Shown here: one piece after another, positions 1 to 4,886 of the stretch | Layout: every line of letters starts with the position of its first letter | Numbering within the stretch: position 1 is the first letter of the stretch | Assembly: GCA_030833305.1 (NCBI GenBank) | Contig: JAURHL010000128.1 | Span: forward strand, 1 to 5,867 | Direction of reading: 5' to 3' | Length of the DNA stretch: 5,867 nt | Source: Acidimicrobiales bacterium | GTDB lineage: Bacteria > Actinomycetota > Acidimicrobiia > Acidimicrobiales > Ilumatobacteraceae | Notes under the pieces: model-generated | Seen by the model: only the letters and a program-made list of their open reading frames with translations | What the model was told of the DNA's origin: nothing | The model's database searches: none | Made by a program: the position numbers and the translations under genes

Positions 1-507
1 GGTCTCCGGGTAGTACGGCCGCACGGCCAAGCCGACCAGCGGGTCGTTACGCGTGATCTCGAACTGCTTGATGACGGCGTCCACGGTGAACGGGGTTCCG
101 TCGTGGAAGGTGACCCCGGCACGCAGCGTCAGGGTCCACTCGGTGAAGTCGGCGTTCGGCTCGATGGACTCGGCCAAGTACGGGACGACGTCACCATCGG
201 CGGTGAAGGTGAACAAAGGATCGAAGACGGCTTGGGCCATGGTCAATCCGGATACGGCCAACGCCGACGCGGTCGGGTTCAGGCCGTCGACGTCGGCTTC
301 GAGACCGACGCGCAAGGTTCCTCCGGCCACCGGCTCACCGGCCGGTTCGGTCGTCGGCGCTTCCGAGCCTCCCGTTGCTTCTGTGGTGTCCGGTTCTCCG
401 GAATCGCTGCCACCGTCGTCGCCGCCACCGCAGGCGACGGCGAAGACCATGAGGCTCGCGGGTGTCGCGCCGAGCAAACGCCCCGAGCGCCGTCTGGTTG
501 TTTTCAC
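1..507 (-). CDS. ABC transporter solute-binding lipoprotein, family 5 (peptide/nickel type), N-terminal part
   Basis: This is the first 169 codons of an extracellular solute-binding protein; the rest lies beyond base 1. Such proteins (SBP_bac_5, OppA/DppA-like) are lipid-anchored outside the membrane and deliver oligopeptides or similar solutes to an ABC permease. The start is the GTG at 507-505, preceded by a purine-rich AGGGGGAAAG about 4 bases upstream. It gives a basic n-region (KTTRRRSGR), a short hydrophobic stretch and a lipobox AVAC with Cys26. A Gly/Asp/Ser/Thr/Glu/Pro-rich linker follows (about 27-55). The mature domain then begins GGTLRVGLEADVDGLNP, with later VFDPLFTF, LAESIEPN and LRAGVTFHDGTPF, all typical of the family N-terminal lobe. 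An internal Met20 start would destroy the signal peptide. The substrate cannot be told from this part. Family assignment is firm. Confidence 0.9.
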   Translation of the reverse strand, partial: MKTTRRRSGRLLGATPASLMVFAVACGGGDDGGSDSGEPDTTEATGGSEAPTTEPAGEPVAGGTLRVGLEADVDGLNPTASALAVSGLTMAQAVFDPLFTFTADGDVVPYLAESIEPNADFTEWTLTLRAGVTFHDGTPFTVDAVIKQFEITRNDPLVGLAVRPYYPET

Positions 508-608
508 GTGCTTTCCCCCTTGTCGACCGGGTCCAGCGGATCCGGAGTTGTGTTCACGGCCCAACGAACGAGCACCCCAATCGCGGCCCCCACCGTCGTG
601 CGACCCTC

Positions 609-636
609 ACCCTAGTCGCTGGTGGGACGGGGTCAA
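609..636 (-). promoter_or_regulatory. Candidate sigma70-type promoter for the family 5 solute-binding protein gene
   Basis: On the minus strand a -35 box TTGACC (636-631) is followed by a 16-base spacer and a -10 box TAGGGT (614-609). Transcription would begin near 602, leaving a leader of about 95 bases before the GTG start at 507. A short inverted repeat, AAGGA-TGAG-TCCTT at 635-648, overlaps the upstream edge of the -35 box and could be an operator half. The call rests only on match to consensus and on position. I see nothing else convincing in the rest of the 508-693 divergent spacer. Confidence 0.5.
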
Positions 637-693
637 GGATGAGTCCTTCGATTTCGATCCGACGCGGTCGGGTCAAGTGGGCGACAATGGTTC

Positions 694-933
694 ATGGGCG
701 CAGTGGATCGAATTCGACCCGAGGGGATCACGGTTCCGTTGGCGAGTCGATTGCCGGTGGGCACCGAATTCCACGCCGAGGTGATGAAGCGCCACGAGGT
801 GGCGGTGCGGGATCGTCGTCCCACGTATCGGGATCCGGTGAGTGGCTACACGGTCTTCACGGCTCGGTTCCTGGCCGATCGCGGGTACTGCTGTCGTAGC
901 GGATGTCGGCACTGTCCGTACGAATCCGAATGA
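694..933 (+). CDS. Small cysteine-rich DUF5522 family protein
   Basis: This encodes a 79-residue protein whose C-terminal half matches the DUF5522 pattern: YRDPVSGYTVFTARFLADRG followed closely by CCRSGCRHCPY. The four cysteines (CC, C and C) with the histidine in CRHC suggest a metal-binding or redox cluster, but the biochemical role of the family is not known to me. The N-terminal half is poorly conserved and mostly charged, with no signal peptide or membrane segment. ATG 694 is the first possible start after an in-frame stop at 640-642. It has no clear Shine-Dalgarno sequence. A weak -10-like GACAAT at 683-688 ends five bases before it, so a leaderless start is possible. The gene sits 70 bases ahead of ppk2 on the same strand. 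Confidence 0.82.
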   Translation: MGAVDRIRPEGITVPLASRLPVGTEFHAEVMKRHEVAVRDRRPTYRDPVSGYTVFTARFLADRGYCCRSGCRHCPYESE

Positions 934-965
934 AGGCAATCACGGGGAAGCGACACCAACCCGAG

Positions 966-982
966 GTCACGAACCTCGTGAC
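966..982. promoter_or_regulatory. Perfect palindrome upstream of ppk2, candidate operator or short hairpin
   Basis: The sequence GTCACGA-ACC-TCGTGAC is a perfect 7-bp inverted repeat with a 3-base centre. It ends nine bases before the putative -10 box of ppk2, so it covers the -35 region. This is where a dimeric regulator would bind. As RNA it could form a small hairpin after the DUF5522 stop codon, but no T-tract follows, which argues against an intrinsic terminator. Symmetry is seen directly; the regulatory role is inferred. Confidence 0.45.
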
Positions 983-991
983 ACTCTCCGA

Positions 992-997
992 TACGGT
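992..997 (+). promoter_or_regulatory. Candidate -10 box for a leaderless ppk2 transcript
   Basis: TACGGT fits the actinobacterial -10 pattern TANNNT and ends exactly six bases before the ATG at 1004. Transcription would therefore begin at or beside the start codon. No Shine-Dalgarno sequence is present between an in-frame stop (998-1000) and the ATG, which supports leaderless translation. No good -35 box is visible at the usual distance. Confidence 0.45.
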
Positions 998-1003
998 TGA
1001 CCC

Positions 1004-1816
1004 ATGGTCGACAAGTTGATGAAGAGGTTCCATGTCCCGGCCAACAAGGTCGTCGATCTGGACGAGCGGCCGACCGACGAGACTCTGGGCTGGGACAAGG
1101 ACTCGGCCAAGGGGGAGCTGGCCAAGGTGATCGGCCAGATGGCGTTCCTGCAACACCGACTCATGGCCGAGGCCAATCAGAGCCTGCTGGTGATCCTGCA
1201 GGGACGGGATGCATCCGGCAAGGACGGGTTGGTGCGTCACGTGATGACGGGGATGAATCCGGCCGGGGTTCGGGTGGTCAGTTTCAAGGTGCCCGCGGGT
1301 GCCGAGAAGCAACACGACTATCTGTGGCGTTGCCACGCCGCCCTACCGGCCCGGGGGGAGGTGGGAGTGTGGAATCGCAGCCACTACGAGGACATCTTGG
1401 TGCCGCGCGTGAAGAACCTCGTTCCCGAAGACGTGTGGCGCGCCCGATATCGGCACGTCCGGGACTTCGAACAGATGCTCGTCGACGAGGGAACGACGAT
1501 CCTGAAGTTCTATCTGCACGTTTCGCACGAGGTCCAGAGGCAGCGGCTGCAAAAGCGCATCGACAATCCCGAGAGCAGTTGGAAGCACGATCCGAGCGAC
1601 ATCAGCGACCGCAAGATCTGGCCGTTGTACCAGCAGGCCTACGAGGATGTCCTTCGTGAGACGTCACGTCCGCACGCGCCCTGGTACGTGATTCCGGCCG
1701 ATGTGAAGTGGGTCCGTGATCTGGCGGTGGCCAAGATCATGCTCGAGGCGCTGGAACGCATGGATCCGCGGTTGCCTGCGCCGAAGGACGATCTCAAGGG
1801 CATCACCATCGTCTGA
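1004..1816 (+). CDS. ppk2: PPK2-family polyphosphate:nucleotide phosphotransferase
   Basis: This encodes a 270-residue cytoplasmic kinase that transfers phosphate between inorganic polyphosphate and nucleotides. Visible motifs are the Walker A loop GRDASGKDG (67-75), HDYLWR (104-109), the Walker B region WNRSHYEDILVPRV (123-136), and a lid segment with RLQKRIDNPESSWK (181-194). The conserved end APWYVIPADVKWVRDLAV lies at 225-242. HVMTGMNP and the NRSHYED form resemble the single-domain PPK2 group that phosphorylates AMP and/or ADP (often called class III), but specificity cannot be read with certainty. Length is normal for one domain and all catalytic motifs look intact. ATG 1004 is the first start after an in-frame stop at 998; Met6 is a less likely alternative. 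A 7-bp palindrome lies upstream. The next gene is a phosphoribosyltransferase, consistent with nucleotide salvage. Confidence 0.95.
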   Translation: MVDKLMKRFHVPANKVVDLDERPTDETLGWDKDSAKGELAKVIGQMAFLQHRLMAEANQSLLVILQGRDASGKDGLVRHVMTGMNPAGVRVVSFKVPAGAEKQHDYLWRCHAALPARGEVGVWNRSHYEDILVPRVKNLVPEDVWRARYRHVRDFEQMLVDEGTTILKFYLHVSHEVQRQRLQKRIDNPESSWKHDPSDISDRKIWPLYQQAYEDVLRETSRPHAPWYVIPADVKWVRDLAVAKIMLEALERMDPRLPAPKDDLKGITIV

Positions 1817-1848
1817 TTGACAACAAGTCAAGGTGGGGGATTGGTCGT

Positions 1849-1864
1849 CGAGGGTGGGCCCTCG
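1849..1864. terminator. Possible weak terminator hairpin after ppk2 (or operator of the next gene)
   Basis: CGAGGG-TGGG-CCCTCG is a perfect 6-bp inverted repeat with a 4-base loop, 33 bases after the ppk2 stop codon. It is followed by the AT-rich TCTACATTTAATTC rather than a clean T-run, so as an intrinsic terminator it would be weak. It also lies just upstream of the candidate -10 box of the phosphoribosyltransferase gene, so a DNA operator role is equally possible. Confidence 0.35.
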
Positions 1865-1866
1865 TC

Positions 1867-1872
1867 TACATT
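1867..1872 (+). promoter_or_regulatory. Candidate -10 box of the phosphoribosyltransferase gene
   Basis: TACATT is a good TANNNT -10 box in the only AT-rich patch of the 95-base intergenic region. Transcription would start near 1879. The -35 is uncertain: TTGGTC at 1841-1846 leaves a 20-base spacer, longer than ideal. A perfect TTGACA occurs at 1817-1822, directly after the ppk2 stop codon, but has no matching -10 box at 16-18 bases. The gene may therefore be transcribed separately from ppk2. Confidence 0.4.
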
Positions 1873-1877
1873 TAATT

Positions 1878-1899
1878 CGTCGAACGGAGTTGTTCGACG
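1878..1899 (+). promoter_or_regulatory. 5' leader hairpin directly before the phosphoribosyltransferase ribosome binding site
   Basis: CGTCGAAC-GGAGTT-GTTCGACG is a perfect 8-bp inverted repeat with a 6-base loop. It is followed one base later by the Shine-Dalgarno sequence AAGGAG (1901-1906), which lies five bases before the GTG start. It begins at or within a base or two of the predicted transcription start. It could protect the 5' end of the mRNA, affect ribosome access, or act as an operator in DNA. The loop itself contains GGAG. Confidence 0.45.
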
Positions 1900-1911
1900 G
1901 AAGGAGTCGGC

Positions 1912-2409
1912 GTGTCGAACGAGCGCGAGATCATGACCTGGGAGATCTTCGGAGAGGCCTCCCGAAAGCTGGCGCAGATGGTGGCCGATGACGGCTACGA
2001 GCCCGACATGATCCTGTCGATCGCCCGAGGCGGACTTCTGATCGGTGGTGCCCTCGGCTATGCCCTCTCGGTGAAGAACGTCTACACGATGAACGTAGAG
2101 TTCTACACGGGAGTCGACGAACGTCTCGAGGTTCCCCGTATTCTTCCGCCGGCGCCCGATTTCGTCGACCTCGCCGATGCCAAGATTCTCATCGCCGATG
2201 ATGTGGCCGACACCGGGCACACGCTGCGCAGCGTGCAGCAATTCTGTGAGGGCAAGGTGGGCGAAGTGCGCACCGCCGTGTTGTACGAGAAGCCGCACTC
2301 GGTGGTGCAAGCCGATTACGCGTGGAAGCGCACGACCCTCTGGATCAATTTCCCCTGGAGCGACAAGGATCCCGTGGTTCGTCGTGCCGGAGTGGCGCTG
2401 GACGCCTGA
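1912..2409 (+). CDS. Phosphoribosyltransferase, type I (COG2236-like)
   Basis: This encodes a 165-residue type I PRTase-fold protein. The PRPP-binding loop is LIADDVADTGHT (93-104), with the paired acidic residues D96-D97 and the DTG turn. The IARGG loop (37-41) corresponds to the pyrophosphate-binding region. VEFYTGVDERLEVPRIL (62-78), TAVLYEKPHS (121-130) and the end INFPWS (145-150) resemble the COG2236 predicted phosphoribosyltransferases, some of which are named hypoxanthine or xanthine PRTases. The accepted base cannot be decided here. The start is GTG 1912, set by AAGGAG five bases upstream. An ATG at codon 8 is a less likely start. The stop codon is inside the first copy of a 24-bp tandem repeat. 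The protein is cytoplasmic, with no signal or membrane segment. A link with ppk2 in nucleotide salvage is inferred from adjacency. Confidence 0.9.
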   Translation: MSNEREIMTWEIFGEASRKLAQMVADDGYEPDMILSIARGGLLIGGALGYALSVKNVYTMNVEFYTGVDERLEVPRILPPAPDFVDLADAKILIADDVADTGHTLRSVQQFCEGKVGEVRTAVLYEKPHSVVQADYAWKRTTLWINFPWSDKDPVVRRAGVALDA

Positions 2410-2464
2410 TCACGTGTGGCGTTGGACGCCTGATCATGTGTGGCGCTGGACGCCTGATCACTCT
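2393..2464. repeat. Three tandem copies of a 24-bp unit between convergent genes
   Basis: Copies are at 2393-2416, 2417-2440 and 2441-2464. Each begins TGGCG(C/T)TGGACGCC and continues with the palindrome TGATCA. Copies 1 and 2 differ at two positions (both C/T). Copies 1 and 3 agree over the first 21 bases and then diverge at the edge of the neighbouring gene. The first copy holds the stop codon of the phosphoribosyltransferase (TGA 2407-2409), and the third holds the stop codon of the oppositely oriented oxidoreductase (2460-2458). Because 24 is a multiple of three, each copy repeats an in-frame stop. Copy 2 also forms a perfect GGCGT-TGG-ACGCC mini-hairpin; copies 1 and 3 have it with one mismatch. 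No T-tract follows. Replication slippage is the simplest origin. Confidence 0.95.
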
Positions 2465-4017
2465 CTGCTGAGCACGCGCAGCGCGCAATGCCGGCCGCTG
2501 GCCCCCCAGATCCCCGCACCGGGGAAGGTGGCCGCTCCGCACAGATACAAGCCGGGTACGGCGGTCTCGTAACGAACCAATTCGCGGGGTTTGCCGCGCA
2601 ACGCCGCCAGCGGACCACCGGCGAAACTGGTGGCGTGCCCTTCGGGCATGTGGAAGTCCGACTCGTACACGTCGGGGGTCATGGCGCGCCACGCGGTCAT
2701 GGAGTCGATCGGTCGATTCTCGAGCAACGACGAGTAGCGATCGAGCCAACGACGCGGTTCGTCGGAGTTCGCCCAGCCTCCTCGGAGCGCGTACGGGGTG
2801 AAGAGGGCCTCGAGGCTGAAGACGTGTCGGCCAGCGGGCGCCATCGACGGGTCGAGAGCCGTGGGGATGTTGGCGAAGAAGATCGGACGGTCGGCGACGC
2901 GACCCTCGGGGATGTCGAGGAACGCGCGGTGCATCGCGGCGACGGACGGAACGATCATCGTCGACGCGACGTCGGGGTCGGCTCCGATGCGGTCGAACAC
3001 GTTCCGGTCGAGCTGTTTGTACCGCGGGAGTTCGCTGATGACTCCGTCGATCTTGCTTTCGTAGCCCTGCTGGTGACTTTGGCGTCGCCAGCGCTCGATC
3101 ATGGGTCCGGCGCCCGCGGGGGGATTCTCGATCCACTCGAGGATCGTCCGACGCGGATCGGCCGCCGAGATCACCGTGCGCGTGGCGATGACGTCGCCCG
3201 AGGTCGTGCGGACCGCGCGGACCCGTCCCCGTTCGACGACGATCGATGTCGCCGCCGTGGACGTTCGAAGCTCGCCGCCGAAGGACGCGAACGATCGGGC
3301 CAACGACGCCGCGAGCATTCCGCTGCCTCCACGAGGCCGTCCGACCGCGGCCACGTGACGGAACGCGTACGTGAGGGCACCGAGACCCGTGCCGGGCAAT
3401 TCGGGCGACAGGCCCCACACCACCGGTCCGGTGGCCAGCGCGGGCGCGTACACCGCTTCGTCGTCGAAGAACTGGCGCATCACGTCGGCCGCGCTCATTC
3501 GACTCCAGCCGAGCAGGCGTCGCGCTCCGGCGCCGCCCTTGGAGAGAACTGTGGCCAGTAGACGACGCCGTTCAGGTCCGGCGGCGGCGGCGGCGAGCAC
3601 GAGTCGCGCCACGGGTACGGCGGCCGCGGCGTAGCGCCGGTAGGCGTCGACCTGATGGGGGTACGTGAGCGCGAGGCCGTCGAGAGTCTGCTCGACCGAG
3701 TGCATGATGGGCCACGCCGCACCGCCGTCCCACGGGATGTTGACCTGATTTGGCTCGACCTCGAGGTACTCGAGTCCGTGTCGGTCGAGTTGCAACTCTT
3801 CCATGACCGGTGTCGTGCGGAACGTGATGTGGTCGCAGTTGCAGATGTTGACCGATGCGCCCGCGAAGTCGACCGTGGACGAGCAGCCGCCGACCGAGTC
3901 GCGCGCTTCGAGCAGGACGGTCCGCTTTCCGGCTCGGGCCAGATACGCGGCGGCCACGAGTCCGTTGTGTCCGGCTCCGATGACCACCACGTCGGCTTCG
4001 AAGTCGACGGTGCTCAT
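2458..4017 (-). CDS. FAD-dependent oxidoreductase, phytoene desaturase/PYROXD2-like (COG1233)
   Basis: This encodes a 519-residue flavoprotein of the amine-oxidase/phytoene-desaturase superfamily. The N-terminus carries the dinucleotide-binding fold VVIGAGHNGL (G14, G16, G19), with Glu37 in LLEARDSVGG as the expected ribose-binding acid. The C-terminus carries the second FAD motif, LYLCGAATFPGAGIWGASGRHCAL (490-513). The middle includes GGSGMLAASLARSFASFGGELR and VISAADPRRT, typical of the family. Length matches COG1233 members. The histidine in GAGHNG and overall style are closer to the PYROXD2-type group than to true carotenoid desaturases, and no carotenoid genes are nearby, so the substrate is unknown. 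ATG 4017 sits just before the Rossmann strand. A GGAG lies only two bases upstream, too close for a normal ribosome site. The gene is divergent from the amidohydrolase gene and convergent with the phosphoribosyltransferase gene. Confidence 0.9.
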   Translation of the reverse strand: MSTVDFEADVVVIGAGHNGLVAAAYLARAGKRTVLLEARDSVGGCSSTVDFAGASVNICNCDHITFRTTPVMEELQLDRHGLEYLEVEPNQVNIPWDGGAAWPIMHSVEQTLDGLALTYPHQVDAYRRYAAAAVPVARLVLAAAAAGPERRRLLATVLSKGGAGARRLLGWSRMSAADVMRQFFDDEAVYAPALATGPVVWGLSPELPGTGLGALTYAFRHVAAVGRPRGGSGMLAASLARSFASFGGELRTSTAATSIVVERGRVRAVRTTSGDVIATRTVISAADPRRTILEWIENPPAGAGPMIERWRRQSHQQGYESKIDGVISELPRYKQLDRNVFDRIGADPDVASTMIVPSVAAMHRAFLDIPEGRVADRPIFFANIPTALDPSMAPAGRHVFSLEALFTPYALRGGWANSDEPRRWLDRYSSLLENRPIDSMTAWRAMTPDVYESDFHMPEGHATSFAGGPLAALRGKPRELVRYETAVPGLYLCGAATFPGAGIWGASGRHCALRVLSRE

Positions 4018-4045
4018 GACTCCATCTTGCCCGAACCGGTATCCT
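4016..4045 (+). promoter_or_regulatory. Candidate promoter of the leaderless creatininase-family gene
   Basis: A -10 box TATCCT (4040-4045) ends six bases before the GTG at 4052, so transcription should begin at the start codon. A partial -35 box ATGACT (4016-4021; four of six matches to TTGACA) lies 18 bases upstream and overlaps the start codon of the divergent oxidoreductase. No Shine-Dalgarno sequence precedes the GTG. The 34-base spacer must serve both genes, so their transcription may interfere. Confidence 0.5.
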
Positions 4046-4051
4046 GCCGGC

Positions 4052-4828
4052 GTGTCGTCACGTCATTTGTCCCACTTGCGCGGCCCCGAAGTCGCGCAGG
4101 CACTGACGTCGTCGTCGGTCCTCGTGCAACCTCTCGGAGCCATCGAGCAACATGGTCCGCATCTCCCATTGATCACCGATCTGGCGGTGGCCGAAGCGGT
4201 GGCCGAGGCGGCGGTACCCGTGGCGGCCTCGCGAGGTGTCGATGCCTGGCTCCTGCCCCCGATCGCTTACACGAAAAGCAACGAGCACGCGTGGAACCCC
4301 GGGACGATCTGGATGTCGGCGCGCACGATGTTGAGCGTGCTCGAGGATCTGGGCCGTTGCGTGGCGGCTACGCCGGTGCGCAAATTGGTCTTTCTGAACG
4401 GTCACGGGGGCAACAGTGCTCTGGTCGCCATGGCCAATCGCGAACTTCGTCTGCAGTACGGGTTGGAGACCTTTCTGGCTCATCCGTCGATGCCCGCGGA
4501 TCAGGGCGGGGGTTCGGCACCTTCGGAATTGGGGATGGGAATCCACGGCGGAGCCGAGGAGACGTCGCTGATGTTGCATCTGCGACCCGACCTGGTGGAC
4601 ATGTCCCAGGCGGTGCGCGCGGTGCCCGAGCACCTCGCCGAGAACAAGATGGTGCGCTTCGGTGGCGCGGTGCAGTTCGGATGGCTCAGCAACGACTTCG
4701 GTGATCACGGACACATCGGTGATCCGACGAGCGCCAACGCGTCCGACGGCGCTCGATTGTTCGCCGGTGCCGTGGACGCGTTCGTCGACGCACTGGTCGA
4801 GATCGCCGCGTTTCGACATCGCGTCTGA
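4052..4828 (+). CDS. Creatininase-family metal-dependent amidohydrolase
   Basis: This encodes a 258-residue member of the creatininase/ArfB/MftE family (COG1402), cytoplasmic metalloenzymes that cleave amide bonds or peptides. Putative metal-binding residues are E32 and H34 in PLGAIEQHGPHLPL, D43 in ITD, H118 in LNGHGGN, and E170 in HGGAEETS. YTKSNEHAWNPGTIWMS (73-89) is also characteristic. From memory, true creatininase has Glu two residues after the histidine (GHYEN); here it is Gly (GHGGN), as in the wider uncharacterised family. Genuine creatinine hydrolysis is therefore unlikely, and no mycofactocin genes are seen. GTG 4052 is chosen because it yields the expected family N-terminus (SSRHLSHLRGPEVAQAL) and a -10 box lies six bases upstream. 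The open frame extends to 3803 only as a shadow of the opposite gene. A strong terminator follows the stop codon. Confidence 0.9.
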   Translation: MSSRHLSHLRGPEVAQALTSSSVLVQPLGAIEQHGPHLPLITDLAVAEAVAEAAVPVAASRGVDAWLLPPIAYTKSNEHAWNPGTIWMSARTMLSVLEDLGRCVAATPVRKLVFLNGHGGNSALVAMANRELRLQYGLETFLAHPSMPADQGGGSAPSELGMGIHGGAEETSLMLHLRPDLVDMSQAVRAVPEHLAENKMVRFGGAVQFGWLSNDFGDHGHIGDPTSANASDGARLFAGAVDAFVDALVEIAAFRHRV

Positions 4829-4835
4829 GAAATGA

Positions 4836-4865
4836 AAAAGGGGGCCGGTTGCCCGGCCCCCTTTT
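4836..4865. terminator. Bidirectional intrinsic terminator between convergent genes
   Basis: A perfect 13-bp inverted repeat (4836-4848 with 4853-4865, loop TTGC) has a GGGGGCCGG core flanked by an A-run on the left and TTTT on the right. On the plus strand it ends the amidohydrolase transcript, eight bases or fewer after its stop codon. On the minus strand the A-run becomes TTTTT and ends the solute-binding protein transcript, 21 bases after its stop codon. This is the strongest terminator in the window. Confidence 0.93.
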
Positions 4866-4886
4866 CACCACTCGGGTGTCGCGAGA

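Noticed and set aside
53..784. Plus-strand open frames of 243 and 170 codons at the left end.
   Set aside because: They are antisense to the lipoprotein solute-binding protein and show no conserved motif.
2393..2464. The 24-bp repeats as a CRISPR array or as a protein repeat (WRWTPDHV in another frame).
   Set aside because: There are no spacers between the units, so it is not CRISPR. The frame giving the octapeptide is out of frame with the real gene.
3101..3380. Possible carotenoid biosynthesis locus implied by a CrtI-like protein.
   Set aside because: No phytoene synthase, cyclase or prenyltransferase gene is present in the window, and the sequence style is closer to PYROXD2-like proteins.
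2345..3418. A 357-codon minus-strand open frame in another frame of the same region.
   Set aside because: Its composition is extremely Arg-rich, it overlaps the real oxidoreductase and runs into the phosphoribosyltransferase, and it has no domain signature.
2488..3561. A 357-codon plus-strand open frame opposite the oxidoreductase gene.
   Set aside because: It is rich in Arg, Gly and Val with no recognisable motifs, and mirrors the GC-rich codons of the real minus-strand gene, whose FAD motifs are intact.
3803..4051. An upstream extension of the amidohydrolase to an ATG at 3803.
   Set aside because: The added residues have no family similarity and lie over the conserved N-terminal end of the oppositely oriented oxidoreductase. 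The GTG at 4052 fits the family length and has a -10 box at the right place.
3655..4704. A 349-codon plus-strand open frame spanning the oxidoreductase start and the amidohydrolase.
   Set aside because: It crosses two well-supported genes in the wrong frame and shows only low-complexity Arg/Gly sequence.
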